A stretch of 64,000 nt of DNA from Chloroflexota bacterium (GCA_025699005.1 JAILWI010000001.1:1-64000); one strand, 5' to 3'. Positions 1-8,559 are shown, counted from the stretch's first letter. Program-made: numbers and translations. The notes: generated by a model not told the origin, from the letters alone.

Positions 1-146
1 GCAATGACGACGAGGAAGGCCAGACGCTCGTCGAGTACGGGCTTCTGCTCGCCCTCATCGCGATCATCGTGATCGTCGCCCTGATCTTCCTGGGCCCGAT
101 CATCAGCCAGCTGTTCAGCAACGTCGCTCGCAACCTGCAGCGATAG
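1..146 (+). CDS. flp: Flp/Fap-type pilin, 5' truncated by window edge
   Basis: Last 47 codons of a class IVb (Flp) pilin; the start lies before the window. Reading from base 3, the segment has the acidic run NDDEEG, the GQTLVEYGLLLALIA processing/membrane motif in which prepilin peptidase cuts after the Gly, and one hydrophobic helix, ending in ARNLQR and a TAG stop. Flp pilins are the major subunits of Tad pili, and this copy opens a Tad locus. Bases 1-127 are identical to 336-462 of the next pilin gene; the two differ only in the last codons. This is a recent tandem duplication or a pair kept alike by gene conversion. Confidence 0.93.
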   Translation, partial: NDDEEGQTLVEYGLLLALIAIIVIVALIFLGPIISQLFSNVARNLQR

Positions 147-162
147 GAGCGAACCATCACTC

Positions 163-200
163 CCAGGGGTGGTTACCACAATCGTGGTGACCACTCCTGG
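163..200 (+). promoter_or_regulatory. 17-bp stem-loop between the two pilin genes
   Basis: Left arm 163-179 and right arm 184-200 pair over 17 positions with two G-U wobbles around the four-base loop AATC. It lies 17 bases after the first pilin stop. No T-run follows, so it looks more like an mRNA-stabilising or processing hairpin, or a partial terminator, than a classic intrinsic terminator. Such a hairpin would set different levels for the two pilins. Confidence 0.7.
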
Positions 201-295
201 ATCCGATCCGCGCGAGTAAATCCACCGTGGCCCGGCACGACGGAGTCACCACGACAGGCGCGCAGCCCGACGGCGCGCTTACGGAGGGATCTCCC

Positions 296-484
296 ATGAT
301 CACCGCCTATCTCAGCAATCTTCTCGCTCAGTTCCGCAATGACGACGAGGAAGGCCAGACGCTCGTCGAGTACGGGCTTCTGCTCGCCCTCATCGCGATC
401 ATCGTGATCGTCGCCCTGATCTTCCTGGGCCCGATCATCAGCCAGCTGTTCAGCAACGTCGCGCAGAACCTCCAGCGCGGCTGA
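296..484 (+). CDS. flp: Flp/Fap-type pilin (second copy)
   Basis: A complete 62-residue Flp pilin, the structural subunit of the Tad pilus. The ATG at 296 was chosen over an upstream in-frame start because GGAGG at 283-287 sits at normal spacing and the protein then has the usual Flp length. Order: a short leader MITAYLSNLLAQFRNDDEEG, predicted cleavage after that Gly, then QTLVEYG with the conserved Glu at mature +5 and a 20-plus residue hydrophobic helix. It ends AQNLQRG, where the first copy ends ARNLQR. A strong terminator follows at once, so the pilins form their own transcript, usual for abundant subunits ahead of the assembly genes. Confidence 0.95.
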   Translation: MITAYLSNLLAQFRNDDEEGQTLVEYGLLLALIAIIVIVALIFLGPIISQLFSNVAQNLQRG

Positions 485-501
485 ACACATCCGCACGTTG
501 G

Positions 502-537
502 ACCCCGCGGCCATCGAGGTCGCGGGGTTCTTTCATT
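502..537 (+). terminator. Intrinsic terminator after the pilin genes
   Basis: ACCCCGCGGCC (502-512) pairs with GGTCGCGGGGT (518-528), 11 bp with one G-U, loop ATCGA, followed by the T-rich TCTTTCATTT. It is the best-formed intrinsic terminator in the window and separates pilin transcription from cpaB. Confidence 0.88.
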
Positions 538-693
538 TCCCGACTCGCGACGCGAGTACCACTCCCGGGATAGTCCGTAAGTTCTGTCGTAGCGGGTTGC
601 CGTGCGTGCGTAGACTGTTGACCGCAGTCACAACGGCTGCACCACCGCGAACTCATTTTCTTGTATGACACCCGAGCTCAAAGGGGAACTTTC

Positions 694-1605
694 GTGAAGC
701 GATCGAATCGCCTCGTCCTCCTGGTTGGCGTCCTTCTCGCCGTCCTCGCCTTCGTCGCCATCGTGATTCTGCTGAACCAGGAAGCGGAGACCGCTATCCC
801 GGAGGAGATCACCGAGACGGTCCTCGTCGCAACCGTGGACATCGGGCGCGGCGACTCAGTCACTCCCGACGTCGTGGAAGAGGTCGAGGTCGACCCGGAG
901 GCCGTTCAAGGCACGCCGCTTCGCAGCACGAGTGCCGTCGCCGGCCAGGCTGCAGTCTTTCCGATCCCCGCAGGCTCCCAAGTAACCGGCGAGGCCATCG
1001 GCCTCGGCAACAACGTCATCGTCGACCTCCCTGCGCTCCTCGAGCCGGGCGAGAAGGCAATTGCGTTCCAGGTCGACCGCGTCACCGGCGTGGACTTCCT
1101 CGTGAAGCCGGGTGACACGATCGACATCGTCACGTCGCAGCTCATCAATGTGCTTCAGGAGACCGCCGACTCGGCCGCGAACCCCGACGAGAATGCGCCC
1201 CCGCGCTTCGAGTCGATCCCGGGTCTCGAAGCCGCACGAACGGTCAAAGCCATTCTCCAGGACAAGCGGGTCCTCTATGTGAGCGCGACGCGCGCCCAGG
1301 AGCAGGAGCCGATCGACACCAACGGCGACGGCGTCATCGACGAGCTGGATGAGCAGCCGGCTCAGGCGGCCATCGACAGCGTGATCATCGTCATTGCCGG
1401 CACGGCCCAGGACGCCGAGATCATCAAGTTCGCGCAGAACGATCTCGGTGAGGTCGGATCGCTGACGGCCATCGTGCGACACGCCGATGACGACGCGGTC
1501 GAAGAGACACTTGGCATCACGATCGATCAGCTGGTCGAGGAGTTCGGGCTCCGTATCCCGAACATCGTCGAGCAGCTGAACGAAGACGTCGCTCCGGCCC
1601 CGTAG
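694..1605 (+). CDS. cpaB: Flp pilus assembly protein CpaB/RcpC (SAF domain)
   Basis: About 303 residues. The GTG at 694 is preferred over an upstream TTG because AAGGGGAA at 681-688 is well placed and an N-terminal anchor (KRSNRLVLLVGVLLAVLAFVAIVILL) then starts the protein. A SAF/RcpC-type region follows (about residues 40-110, ATVDIGRGDSVT...IPAGSQVTGEAI). CpaB proteins act at the outside face of the Tad machine; in diderms they work with the secretin, which is absent here. Residues 208-219 read DTNGDGVIDELD, a near-canonical EF-hand calcium loop that is not usual in CpaB. A TAGACT box lies at 611-616 and a 15-bp palindrome at 543-557 upstream. First gene of the assembly operon. Confidence 0.9.
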   Translation: MKRSNRLVLLVGVLLAVLAFVAIVILLNQEAETAIPEEITETVLVATVDIGRGDSVTPDVVEEVEVDPEAVQGTPLRSTSAVAGQAAVFPIPAGSQVTGEAIGLGNNVIVDLPALLEPGEKAIAFQVDRVTGVDFLVKPGDTIDIVTSQLINVLQETADSAANPDENAPPRFESIPGLEAARTVKAILQDKRVLYVSATRAQEQEPIDTNGDGVIDELDEQPAQAAIDSVIIVIAGTAQDAEIIKFAQNDLGEVGSLTAIVRHADDDAVEETLGITIDQLVEEFGLRIPNIVEQLNEDVAPAP

Positions 1606-1638
1606 GTCGGACCCGTACCGGAAGCCCGGAGACCCAGC

Positions 1639-2880
1639 ATGATCAAGGTCCTCATCGTCGACGACATCCCGGAGACTCGCGAGCATCTGTCGCGACTCCT
1701 GGGGCTGGAACGCGAGATCGACGTGGCCGGCACCGCCGGCTCCGGCGAGGAAGCGGTCCAGCAGGCGTTGGACCTCCGCCCGGACATCATCGTCATGGAC
1801 ATCAACATGCCGGGGATGGATGGCATCGACGCTGCCGAGGTGATCTCGCAGCGCCTGCCGAACAGCCCGATCATCATGATGAGCGTCCATGGCGAGGCCG
1901 AGCATCTCAAGCGAGCCATGCTCGCCGGTGCTCGCGAGTTCTTGGTGAAGCCGTTCAGCGGCGATGAGTTCGCGACCTCGATCAAGCGGGTCCACGAGCG
2001 GGAGCTGGCTCGGCGCGAGCAGCTCCAGGCAGCGGCCGCGGTTGCCACGCCATCGGCGAGCTCGAGCTCGGGAGTCGCGGAGGACCACCAGGTCATCGCG
2101 GTCTTCTCGCCGAAGGGCGGCTCAGGCCGGACGACCCTGGCGACCAACCTCGCGCTTGCGCTCAAGCGCGAGACGAACCAGCGGGTGGCGCTCGTGGATG
2201 CCAGCCTCCAGTTCGGCGACGTCGGCGTCCTCCTCAACCTCAACCCGAAGAACCGGTCCGTCGTCGACGCCGTCGACGGCGGGGAACCGGACCGTGATCT
2301 CCTCGAGTCCGTCATGGTCGACCACTCGACCGGCATCCGGGTGCTCCTCGCACCGCCGTCGCCGGAGGGTGCCGATCTCGTCACGCCGGCCTACATGCGA
2401 CAGATCGTGACGATGCTCCGCGAAACGCACGACTGGGTCGTGGTCGACGTCCCTTCCGGGCTCAACGACCATACGCTCGGAATCCTCGACGCCGCCGACC
2501 AGATCCTGGTCGTGGCCGCGCTGGAGATCACGACCATCAAGAACGTCCGCCTCTTCCTCGAGGTCGCCGACCAGCTCGAGTACGACCGATCGAAGCTGCG
2601 CCTGGTGATCAACCGTTCGGATGCCTCGCAGGGCATCCGCATCGGCGACGTGGAGGCATCGATTCGTCGATCGATCGACGGAACCATCGTCTCGGACGGA
2701 CGGCTCGCTGTGCTCGCGGTGAATCGCGGCGTCCCTTTCGTCGTATCCCACCCAGAGTCGCCGCTCGCGCGCGACGTCATCACGCTCGCCCGGACGCTCG
2801 CCGGCGAGGGAACTGCCACCACCGCCACGCCACCACAGACCGAGAAGACCGCGAAGCGCGGACTCTTCGCACGCCGCTGA
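1639..2880 (+). CDS. cpaE: CpaE/TadZ: receiver domain fused to ParA/MinD-like ATPase
   Basis: 413 residues. Residues 1-120 form a complete CheY-type receiver: acidic pair D8/D9, phosphoacceptor D54 in MDINMPG, S82 and K104 in VKPF. After a Ser/Ala linker the MinD/ParA-like part (about 150-395) begins with the deviant Walker A KGGSGRTT (K159; the usual second Lys is Arg164). CpaE/TadZ places the pilus machine in the cell, often at a pole. Receiver-like domains are common in this family but frequently lack the phosphoacceptor; here every key residue is kept, so real phosphorylation is plausible and the kinase at 6984-8453 is a candidate donor (inference). Sits between cpaB and cpaF. Confidence 0.92.
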   Translation: MIKVLIVDDIPETREHLSRLLGLEREIDVAGTAGSGEEAVQQALDLRPDIIVMDINMPGMDGIDAAEVISQRLPNSPIIMMSVHGEAEHLKRAMLAGAREFLVKPFSGDEFATSIKRVHERELARREQLQAAAAVATPSASSSSGVAEDHQVIAVFSPKGGSGRTTLATNLALALKRETNQRVALVDASLQFGDVGVLLNLNPKNRSVVDAVDGGEPDRDLLESVMVDHSTGIRVLLAPPSPEGADLVTPAYMRQIVTMLRETHDWVVVDVPSGLNDHTLGILDAADQILVVAALEITTIKNVRLFLEVADQLEYDRSKLRLVINRSDASQGIRIGDVEASIRRSIDGTIVSDGRLAVLAVNRGVPFVVSHPESPLARDVITLARTLAGEGTATTATPPQTEKTAKRGLFARR

Positions 2881-2902
2881 GCTGATTGGAAGGACGCAGC
2901 AC

Positions 2903-4357
2903 ATGTCATTGCTGAAGCGAATCGAGCGAGCTCGACCCGCCGCCGAGGGGGAGTCGCAGGAGCCGAATGTTCCCGCTGCAATTCCGCCGGCCGGTCAGGG
3001 AGACGCTCCCCAGCCCCCGGCGCCGACTGCCGGCGGAACCCCGACCCCACCGCCGCCCGCGGCCGCGCCATCGCGATTCGCCGGCGCCATGCCGGCGCGC
3101 GAGTCGTTCCGCGAGGCGAAGTTCCGCGTCCAGAACCGGCTCATCAACGAGCTCGACCCGAAGCTCGACCTGACGAACCAGGTCGAGGTCCGGCGCCAGA
3201 TCGAGGAGCTCTTCGGCCGCATCGCGGACGAGGAGGGCCTCGCCCTCACCCGTGCCGAGCGCGTCCGCATGCTCGAGCAGATCACCGACGAGATCCTGGG
3301 CCTGGGTCCGCTGGAGCCGCTGCTCCGTGACGAGACCCTCACCGAGGTCATGGTGAACGGGCCGCAGCAGGTCTACATCGAGCGTGACGGCAAGCTGGAG
3401 CTCACGAACGTGACGTTCCAGAACGACGAGCACGTGATGAAGATCATCCAGCGAATCATCGCGCCGATCGGCCGCCGCGTGGACGAGTCGAGCCCGATGG
3501 TGGACGCCCGCCTGGCGGATGGCTCGCGCGTGAACGCGATCATCCCGCCGCTGTCGCTCGTCGGCCCGGTCATCACCATTCGAAAGTTCTCGGCGACGCC
3601 GTTCACCGTCGACGATCTCATCCGGTTCGGGACCGCCACCCCGGAGATGTTCGAGTTCCTCGAGGCCTGTGTGAAGGCACGCCTGAACATCTTCGTGTCG
3701 GGCGGCACCGGCTCCGGCAAGACGACGATGCTCAACATCCTCAGCTCGTTCATCCCCGATGACGAGCGGATCGTGACCGTCGAGGACGCCGCGGAGCTCC
3801 AGCTTCGACAGGAGCACGTGATCACGCTCGAGGCACGTCCCTCGAACATCGAGGGCAAGGGCGCCATCCCGATCCGTGAGCTCGTCCGCAACTCGCTGCG
3901 CATGCGGCCCGACCGGATCGTGGTCGGGGAGTGCCGTTCCGGCGAGGCGCTCGACATGCTCCAGGCCATGAACACGGGCCATGACGGCTCGATGTCCACC
4001 GGCCACGCCAACACGCCACGCGACATGCTCAGCCGTCTCGAGACGATGGTGCTCATGGCCGGCATGGACCTGCCGCTGCGGGCCATCCGCGAGCAGATCA
4101 GCTCGGCCGTGGACCTCATCGTCCATCAGAACCGCCTGAAGGACGGCACCCGAAAGATCACGAACATCACCGAGGTCCAGGGCATGGAGGGTGATGTCAT
4201 CGTGATGCAGGACGTCTTCGTCTTCGAGCAGACCGATGTCGTCGACGGCAAGATCCAGGGCAAGCTCAAGCCGACCGGGATTCGGCCCCACTTCGTTGAG
4301 CGCTTCGAGACTGCGGGCATCCACCTCCCGCCGAACATCTTCGGATCGCCGTTCTGA
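2903..4357 (+). CDS. cpaF: CpaF/TadA secretion ATPase
   Basis: 484 residues. The N-terminal ~60 are Pro/Ala-rich and probably disordered. The conserved all-alpha and N-terminal domain follows (about 70-230), then the type II/IV secretion ATPase core with Walker A GGTGSGKTT (267-275), an Asp box (IVTVEDAAEL), the His-rich STGHANTP and Walker B around RPDRIVVGECRSGE. It powers polymerisation, and possibly retraction, of Flp pilin at the cytoplasmic face. SD-like GGAAGGA lies before the ATG. The stop overlaps the tadB start (TGATG), so the two are translationally coupled. Confidence 0.97.
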   Translation: MSLLKRIERARPAAEGESQEPNVPAAIPPAGQGDAPQPPAPTAGGTPTPPPPAAAPSRFAGAMPARESFREAKFRVQNRLINELDPKLDLTNQVEVRRQIEELFGRIADEEGLALTRAERVRMLEQITDEILGLGPLEPLLRDETLTEVMVNGPQQVYIERDGKLELTNVTFQNDEHVMKIIQRIIAPIGRRVDESSPMVDARLADGSRVNAIIPPLSLVGPVITIRKFSATPFTVDDLIRFGTATPEMFEFLEACVKARLNIFVSGGTGSGKTTMLNILSSFIPDDERIVTVEDAAELQLRQEHVITLEARPSNIEGKGAIPIRELVRNSLRMRPDRIVVGECRSGEALDMLQAMNTGHDGSMSTGHANTPRDMLSRLETMVLMAGMDLPLRAIREQISSAVDLIVHQNRLKDGTRKITNITEVQGMEGDVIVMQDVFVFEQTDVVDGKIQGKLKPTGIRPHFVERFETAGIHLPPNIFGSPF

Positions 4358-5340
4358 TGCTCCCGATTCTCATCGCGGGCCTCGCTGCCCTTGCCGTCCT
4401 GGTCATCGCCATCGGCATCTCGATGAGTGCCGGTGGCGGGGCCGTCGCCTCGCGTCTCGAGCGGTACGCGTCGGCCGGTGGGGGTGAGTCCGCCGACGAC
4501 GTCGAGCGTGAATCAGCAGTCGTGGCGGGGCTGTCGCGTGTCATCGAGCGCCAGGACCTGAGTGCGCGTCTGAGCACCGACCTGGCACGCGCCGACCTCA
4601 AGATGCGGCCGGCCGAGTTCATCATCCTGTGGGCCGTCACGCCGATCATCTTCGTGGGTGCCGCATTCGTCATCGGTATCGTCTTCCCGGGATTCCAAAA
4701 CATCGTCGCGCTCGTCGGCGTTTTCCTGCTTGGTGTCTTCGCGCCTCGGTTCTACATCAAGCGCCGTCAAGCTAAGCGTCTCCGGCAATTCGGTGAGCAG
4801 CTCCCGGACACCATCACGTTGCTCGCGAACTCGCTGCGAGCCGGGTCTTCGTTCCTCCAAGGCATCGAGCTCGTGACGCGCGAAGCACGGCCTCCGATTA
4901 GCGAGGAGTTCGAGCGTGTCGTTCGCGACATGCAGCTGGGGATGGCGCTTCAGCCGGCGCTCAACAACCTCGTCCGGCGCGTCGCATCAGAGGACCTCGA
5001 GCTCATGGTCACAGCCATCCAGATCCAGAGCCAGGTTGGTGGCAACCTTGCCACGGTTCTCGACTCGATCGCCTTCACGATTCGCGAGCGCATCCGGATC
5101 AAGGGCGAGATCAACACCTTGACCGCGATGCAGCGCTATTCGGGGTACGTCATCACGCTCCTGCCCGTCGGCCTTGCCGGCATCCTTTTCCTGATCAGCC
5201 CCGCTTACATCTCGGCCATGCTCTCCAAGCCGCCCGAGATGTTCGGATTGCCGATGGGCGTCGTCTTCTTCGCAATTGGTCTGATCAGCATGGGCATCGG
5301 ATACATGCTGATCCGCCGCATCGTCGACATCAAGGTGTAG
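4357..5340 (+). CDS. tadB: Tad pilus inner-membrane platform protein TadB
   Basis: 327 residues. Architecture is an N-terminal helix (residues 2-24), a cytoplasmic stretch, two helices near 88-130, a type II secretion F domain (about 145-275, QLPDTITLLANSLRAGSSFLQGIE...) and two C-terminal helices. With TadC it forms the platform on which CpaF turns. It starts inside the cpaF stop and is followed within 6 bases by tadC. Confidence 0.95.
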   Translation: MLPILIAGLAALAVLVIAIGISMSAGGGAVASRLERYASAGGGESADDVERESAVVAGLSRVIERQDLSARLSTDLARADLKMRPAEFIILWAVTPIIFVGAAFVIGIVFPGFQNIVALVGVFLLGVFAPRFYIKRRQAKRLRQFGEQLPDTITLLANSLRAGSSFLQGIELVTREARPPISEEFERVVRDMQLGMALQPALNNLVRRVASEDLELMVTAIQIQSQVGGNLATVLDSIAFTIRERIRIKGEINTLTAMQRYSGYVITLLPVGLAGILFLISPAYISAMLSKPPEMFGLPMGVVFFAIGLISMGIGYMLIRRIVDIKV

Positions 5341-5346
5341 TTGAAC

Positions 5347-6264
5347 ATGCCTCCCGAAATTCTGATTGCCATTCTCGCGGCCGGAGCCGTTCTGCTGATC
5401 ACCTATGGCGTGGCCGCGCGACCATCGGAAGATGCGGTCCAGGCGCGCCTCTCCCAGCTCGTCGTCCAACCGCGGACGATCGAGGAAATGGAACTCCAGC
5501 AGCCGTTCTACGAGCGAATCGTTCGTCCAACCATTCAGCGCTTGGCCCGCGCGGGACGTCGCCAGGAAGGCGGAATGATCCAGCGAATCGACGCGAAGCT
5601 GGAGAAGGCCGGGTATCCCGGCGGCCTCCGCGGCGCCGACTGGGTGGGCGTCAAGCTCCTTTCGCTGATCGTCTTCGTGATCGTCTCCTTCCTGTTGGGA
5701 TTCGTGCTACTGGGCTCTCCGGTCGTCGGCCTGCTGCTTCTGGTCGTTGGCGCAATGATCGGCTACATCGCTCCGGAGTTCTGGCTCGGGAAGAAGATTC
5801 GGGCTCGATCTGAGGGCATGGTCCTCCAACTTCCTGACGCGCTGGATCTGCTGACAATCTCGGTCGAGGCCGGGCTCGGCTTCGATGCCGCACTCGCCAA
5901 GGTCGTAGAGAAGATGGAGGGACCGCTCGTCGACGAGTTCCGGCAGGCGCTCGCCGAAGTCCGCATGGGGCGTCCCCGCCGTGACGCTCTGCGCGACGTC
6001 GCCAACCGCGCCGACGCACAGCCCGTGAGCAACTTCGTGGGAGCGATCATCCAGGCCGAACAGCTGGGCGTTCCCATCGCGAAGGTGCTCCAGATCCAGT
6101 CGAACCAGCTGCGCATCGAGCGCCGCCAGCGCGCAGAAGAGGCGGCTGCCAAGGCGCCGGTGAAGATGCTGTTCCCCATGGTCGGTTGCATCTTCCCGAC
6201 GATCTTCATCGTGATCTTGGGTCCGGCCGTCGTGACCGTCATGGGCGGCGGAACCGGGCTCTAG
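5347..6264 (+). CDS. tadC: Tad pilus inner-membrane platform protein TadC
   Basis: About 305 residues and the partner of TadB. A T2SSF domain (about 165-295, LPDALDLLTISVEAGLGFDAALAKV) lies between paired hydrophobic helices. ATG 5347 is preferred, with AAGGTG at 5332-5337 as ribosome site; a TTG at 5341 directly after the tadB stop would add two residues. The C-terminal segment IFIVILGPAVVTVMGG is membrane-spanning. The next gene begins 5 bases later, so the two-component genes probably belong to the same transcript. Confidence 0.94.
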   Translation: MPPEILIAILAAGAVLLITYGVAARPSEDAVQARLSQLVVQPRTIEEMELQQPFYERIVRPTIQRLARAGRRQEGGMIQRIDAKLEKAGYPGGLRGADWVGVKLLSLIVFVIVSFLLGFVLLGSPVVGLLLLVVGAMIGYIAPEFWLGKKIRARSEGMVLQLPDALDLLTISVEAGLGFDAALAKVVEKMEGPLVDEFRQALAEVRMGRPRRDALRDVANRADAQPVSNFVGAIIQAEQLGVPIAKVLQIQSNQLRIERRQRAEEAAAKAPVKMLFPMVGCIFPTIFIVILGPAVVTVMGGGTGL

Positions 6265-6268
6265 GAGT

Positions 6269-6982
6269 ATGCTGCCGCCGGTCCGGCCGGCCGTCTTGCT
6301 GGTCGACGACGACCTCACGCTCCTCTCCGCACTTTCGCGCCGGGTGAGCCGCGCGGGCTACGAGGTGAGGACCGCTTCTTCTGGGCAGGCTGCGCTGAGG
6401 CAGCTGGAGGACTCGTGGCCGGCGCTGCTGGTCATCGACCTGATGATGCCGGGGATGGACGGCTTCGACCTCGCGCGGCGCGTCAAGCAGCTCGCCGATC
6501 TGCCGATCATCGTTCTCTCTGCTGTGGATGCCTCCGAGTCGAAGGTCACGGCGCTCGAGCTCTACGCCGAGGACTACGTTACGAAGCCGTTCGACCCTGA
6601 CGAGCTCGTTGCCCGCATCCAGCGGATCCTGCGCCGTGCTTCACTCGGCAGCCCGCAGATCTCGCTGGCCAACGGCGACGTGGAGGTGGATCTCACGTCA
6701 CGCCAGCTCACGACGCCGACCGGGTCGGCGCAGCTGACTCCGACCGAGGCGCGGCTACTCCAGGTCCTCGCGTCGTCGGTCGATCGGATCGTGCCGACCG
6801 AGGAGCTGCTCAGCCGCGTGTGGACCGATGCCGACGGCGCCGATCCATCGTACCTCTGGGTGACCGTCCGCCGCCTGCGGCGTAAGCTCGAGGCCGATCC
6901 GGACCGACCGCGTCACCTGATCACCGAGCGCGGCATCGGGTACCGCCTGTCATCGGGGTCCCCCTCCGCCTCCGGGAACTGA
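6269..6982 (+). CDS. OmpR/PhoB-family response regulator
   Basis: 237 residues. The receiver domain (1-125) has D13/D14, phosphoacceptor D57 in VIDLMMPGMDG, S84 and K106 in TKPF. A winged-helix DNA-binding domain follows (about 135-230, TPTEARLLQVLASS...WVTVRRLRRKLEAD). The gene is wedged between tadC and tadE-like genes and followed after one base by its kinase. Location suggests it controls pilus genes; a pair of direct repeats at 8493-8514 in front of the pseudopilin operon is a candidate site. Its AGGAG is too close to ATG 6269 to be textbook spacing, so a start a few codons later is possible. Confidence 0.93.
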   Translation: MLPPVRPAVLLVDDDLTLLSALSRRVSRAGYEVRTASSGQAALRQLEDSWPALLVIDLMMPGMDGFDLARRVKQLADLPIIVLSAVDASESKVTALELYAEDYVTKPFDPDELVARIQRILRRASLGSPQISLANGDVEVDLTSRQLTTPTGSAQLTPTEARLLQVLASSVDRIVPTEELLSRVWTDADGADPSYLWVTVRRLRRKLEADPDRPRHLITERGIGYRLSSGSPSASGN

Positions 6983-6983
6983 C

Positions 6984-8453
6984 ATGGCGCGGCCGGGCCT
7001 CTGGCTCCGCGTCTTCATCGCGCTCCTGGTCGCGGTCATCCCGCCCCTCTTCCTCATCCTCGGTGCCGCCGCGCTTGCGGATGCCCTGCTCGAGACGACC
7101 GACGCGACGGTGGTCGGCGCCATTGCGGCGGCAGGAGCCACGCTGTGGGCCGCCATCCTGTCGATCTTCTACGAACGACTCATCGCCGACAGTCTTCGCT
7201 CGTTCATTGCTCTCGCGGAGCACGGCGATCGCAAGGTCGTGACGGAGTCGGGCGACGGCTACGGGCAGCTCGCGGATTCGCTCAAGGAGCGAAATCGGCA
7301 GGTTGCTGCGCTCGCCTCGTCGACCCGCGAACTCTCGATCGATGAAGCCCCCGAATCGGTAGTCGCCGGCGTCGTCGCGGCCGTCCGCTCGGTCATGGGC
7401 GATCCGACCTGGCGGTGCGCCGTGCTCGCCTCCGACGTCCCGGACACCATCCGTCCGGGCATCTACCACGCGGCCGAGGACCAGCGGGCCGTTGAGCCGA
7501 TCGGCGACCTCGAGCGCTGGGCAGCTGTAAGCGCATCGGAGTTTGCCGCCGGCAGGATCGTCGGCCCGTGGGGCGCGTTCATGGTCATCCGGCTCTCGAT
7601 GGGCGACCGCGTCCGCGGCATTCTCTACGCACCGTGGGAGGGCCGACCCGCGCCAACGCCGGTCGAGCTGGACCTTCTCACGCTGGCCGGGCAGCACGCG
7701 TCGACCGCTATCGAGCACTCGCTCCTGTACGCGCAGGTCAGAACCCAGGCCGACGAACTCAACCGCATGGCGGGGATCCAGGCCGACTTTCTTCGAGGTG
7801 TCACCCACGATCTCCAGACTCCGCTGACGAGCATCGGCGCCCTGGCGACGGAGCTTCGCGCCGATCCGTCACTGGGGCAGCGAGCGCTGCACGACCTGGA
7901 GTCGATCGTTCACCAGGCCGAACGGCTGCGCCGGATGGTGAGCCAGCTGCTCATCGCGTCACGTCTGGAGGCCGGAGCCCTGACATCAAGGCAGGAGGTG
8001 TTTGCCGTCCCACCTCTCGTCGAGCGAACGTGGTCCGCCCTGCGGGCCGACCGCCCGTTTGAGCTCATCGTCGAAGGAGCACCGCACCTGGCCGTTGCGG
8101 ACCCTGACCGCCTCGAACAAGTCCTGTGGGCACTTGTCGACAATGCTGTGAAGTACAGCCCGCCAGGGTCGCCGGTTGAGGTGATCATCCGCCCGGATAC
8201 CGACGACCTGACGATCACCGTCCGCGATCATGGGATCGGGATGGACGAGGCGACACGGGCGCGCGCATTCGAGCAGTTCTTCCGCGCAGACGCGGCACGA
8301 CGCCTCGCACCGGATGGGAGTGGCGTCGGCCTCTACGCCGTGCACGGCCTTATGCGCACTATGGGGGGATCTGCGAGCATCGAGACGAAGACCGGCCACG
8401 GGACAGCAATCACCCTGCGCGTCCCGGCGGAACCGAGCTCGGAGCAGACATGA
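6984..8453 (+). CDS. Membrane sensor histidine kinase with GAF domain
   Basis: 489 residues. Two N-terminal membrane helices (about 5-28 and 36-60) have almost no loop outside, then come a linker, a GAF-like domain (about 110-255), a HisKA helix pair with phosphoacceptor His275 in THDLQTPL, and an HATPase domain (N box DNAVKYSP, G1 DHGIGMD, G2 GSGVGLYAVHG). The lack of an extracellular sensor loop and the GAF domain suggest an internal or membrane-borne signal. It follows the response regulator by one base and is almost surely its partner. The receiver of CpaE is a second possible target. Confidence 0.93.
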   Translation: MARPGLWLRVFIALLVAVIPPLFLILGAAALADALLETTDATVVGAIAAAGATLWAAILSIFYERLIADSLRSFIALAEHGDRKVVTESGDGYGQLADSLKERNRQVAALASSTRELSIDEAPESVVAGVVAAVRSVMGDPTWRCAVLASDVPDTIRPGIYHAAEDQRAVEPIGDLERWAAVSASEFAAGRIVGPWGAFMVIRLSMGDRVRGILYAPWEGRPAPTPVELDLLTLAGQHASTAIEHSLLYAQVRTQADELNRMAGIQADFLRGVTHDLQTPLTSIGALATELRADPSLGQRALHDLESIVHQAERLRRMVSQLLIASRLEAGALTSRQEVFAVPPLVERTWSALRADRPFELIVEGAPHLAVADPDRLEQVLWALVDNAVKYSPPGSPVEVIIRPDTDDLTITVRDHGIGMDEATRARAFEQFFRADAARRLAPDGSGVGLYAVHGLMRTMGGSASIETKTGHGTAITLRVPAEPSSEQT

Positions 8454-8492
8454 TCCGGAAACCCCTGCCCGTTGTGTTGCCACGGCGTCAAT

Positions 8493-8528
8493 CTGCAAGG
8501 TGACCTGCAAGGTGCAGCCCATAGACTC
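8493..8528 (+). promoter_or_regulatory. Putative promoter with direct repeats before the pseudopilin operon
   Basis: The decamer CTGCAAGGTG occurs at 8493-8502 and exactly again at 8505-8514, a 12-bp period. A TAGACT -10-like box follows at 8523-8528. Tandem direct repeats overlapping the -35 region are how PhoB/OmpR-type regulators bind, and such a regulator is encoded just upstream. The link is inferred. Confidence 0.5.
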
Positions 8529-8559
8529 CGCTCAACACAGTTAGCAGTACCTCCCGAAC

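Noticed and set aside
8454-8559. Small ORF between the kinase and the pseudopilin gene
   Set aside because: No ribosome site and the frames overlap the direct repeats and promoter; better explained as control DNA.
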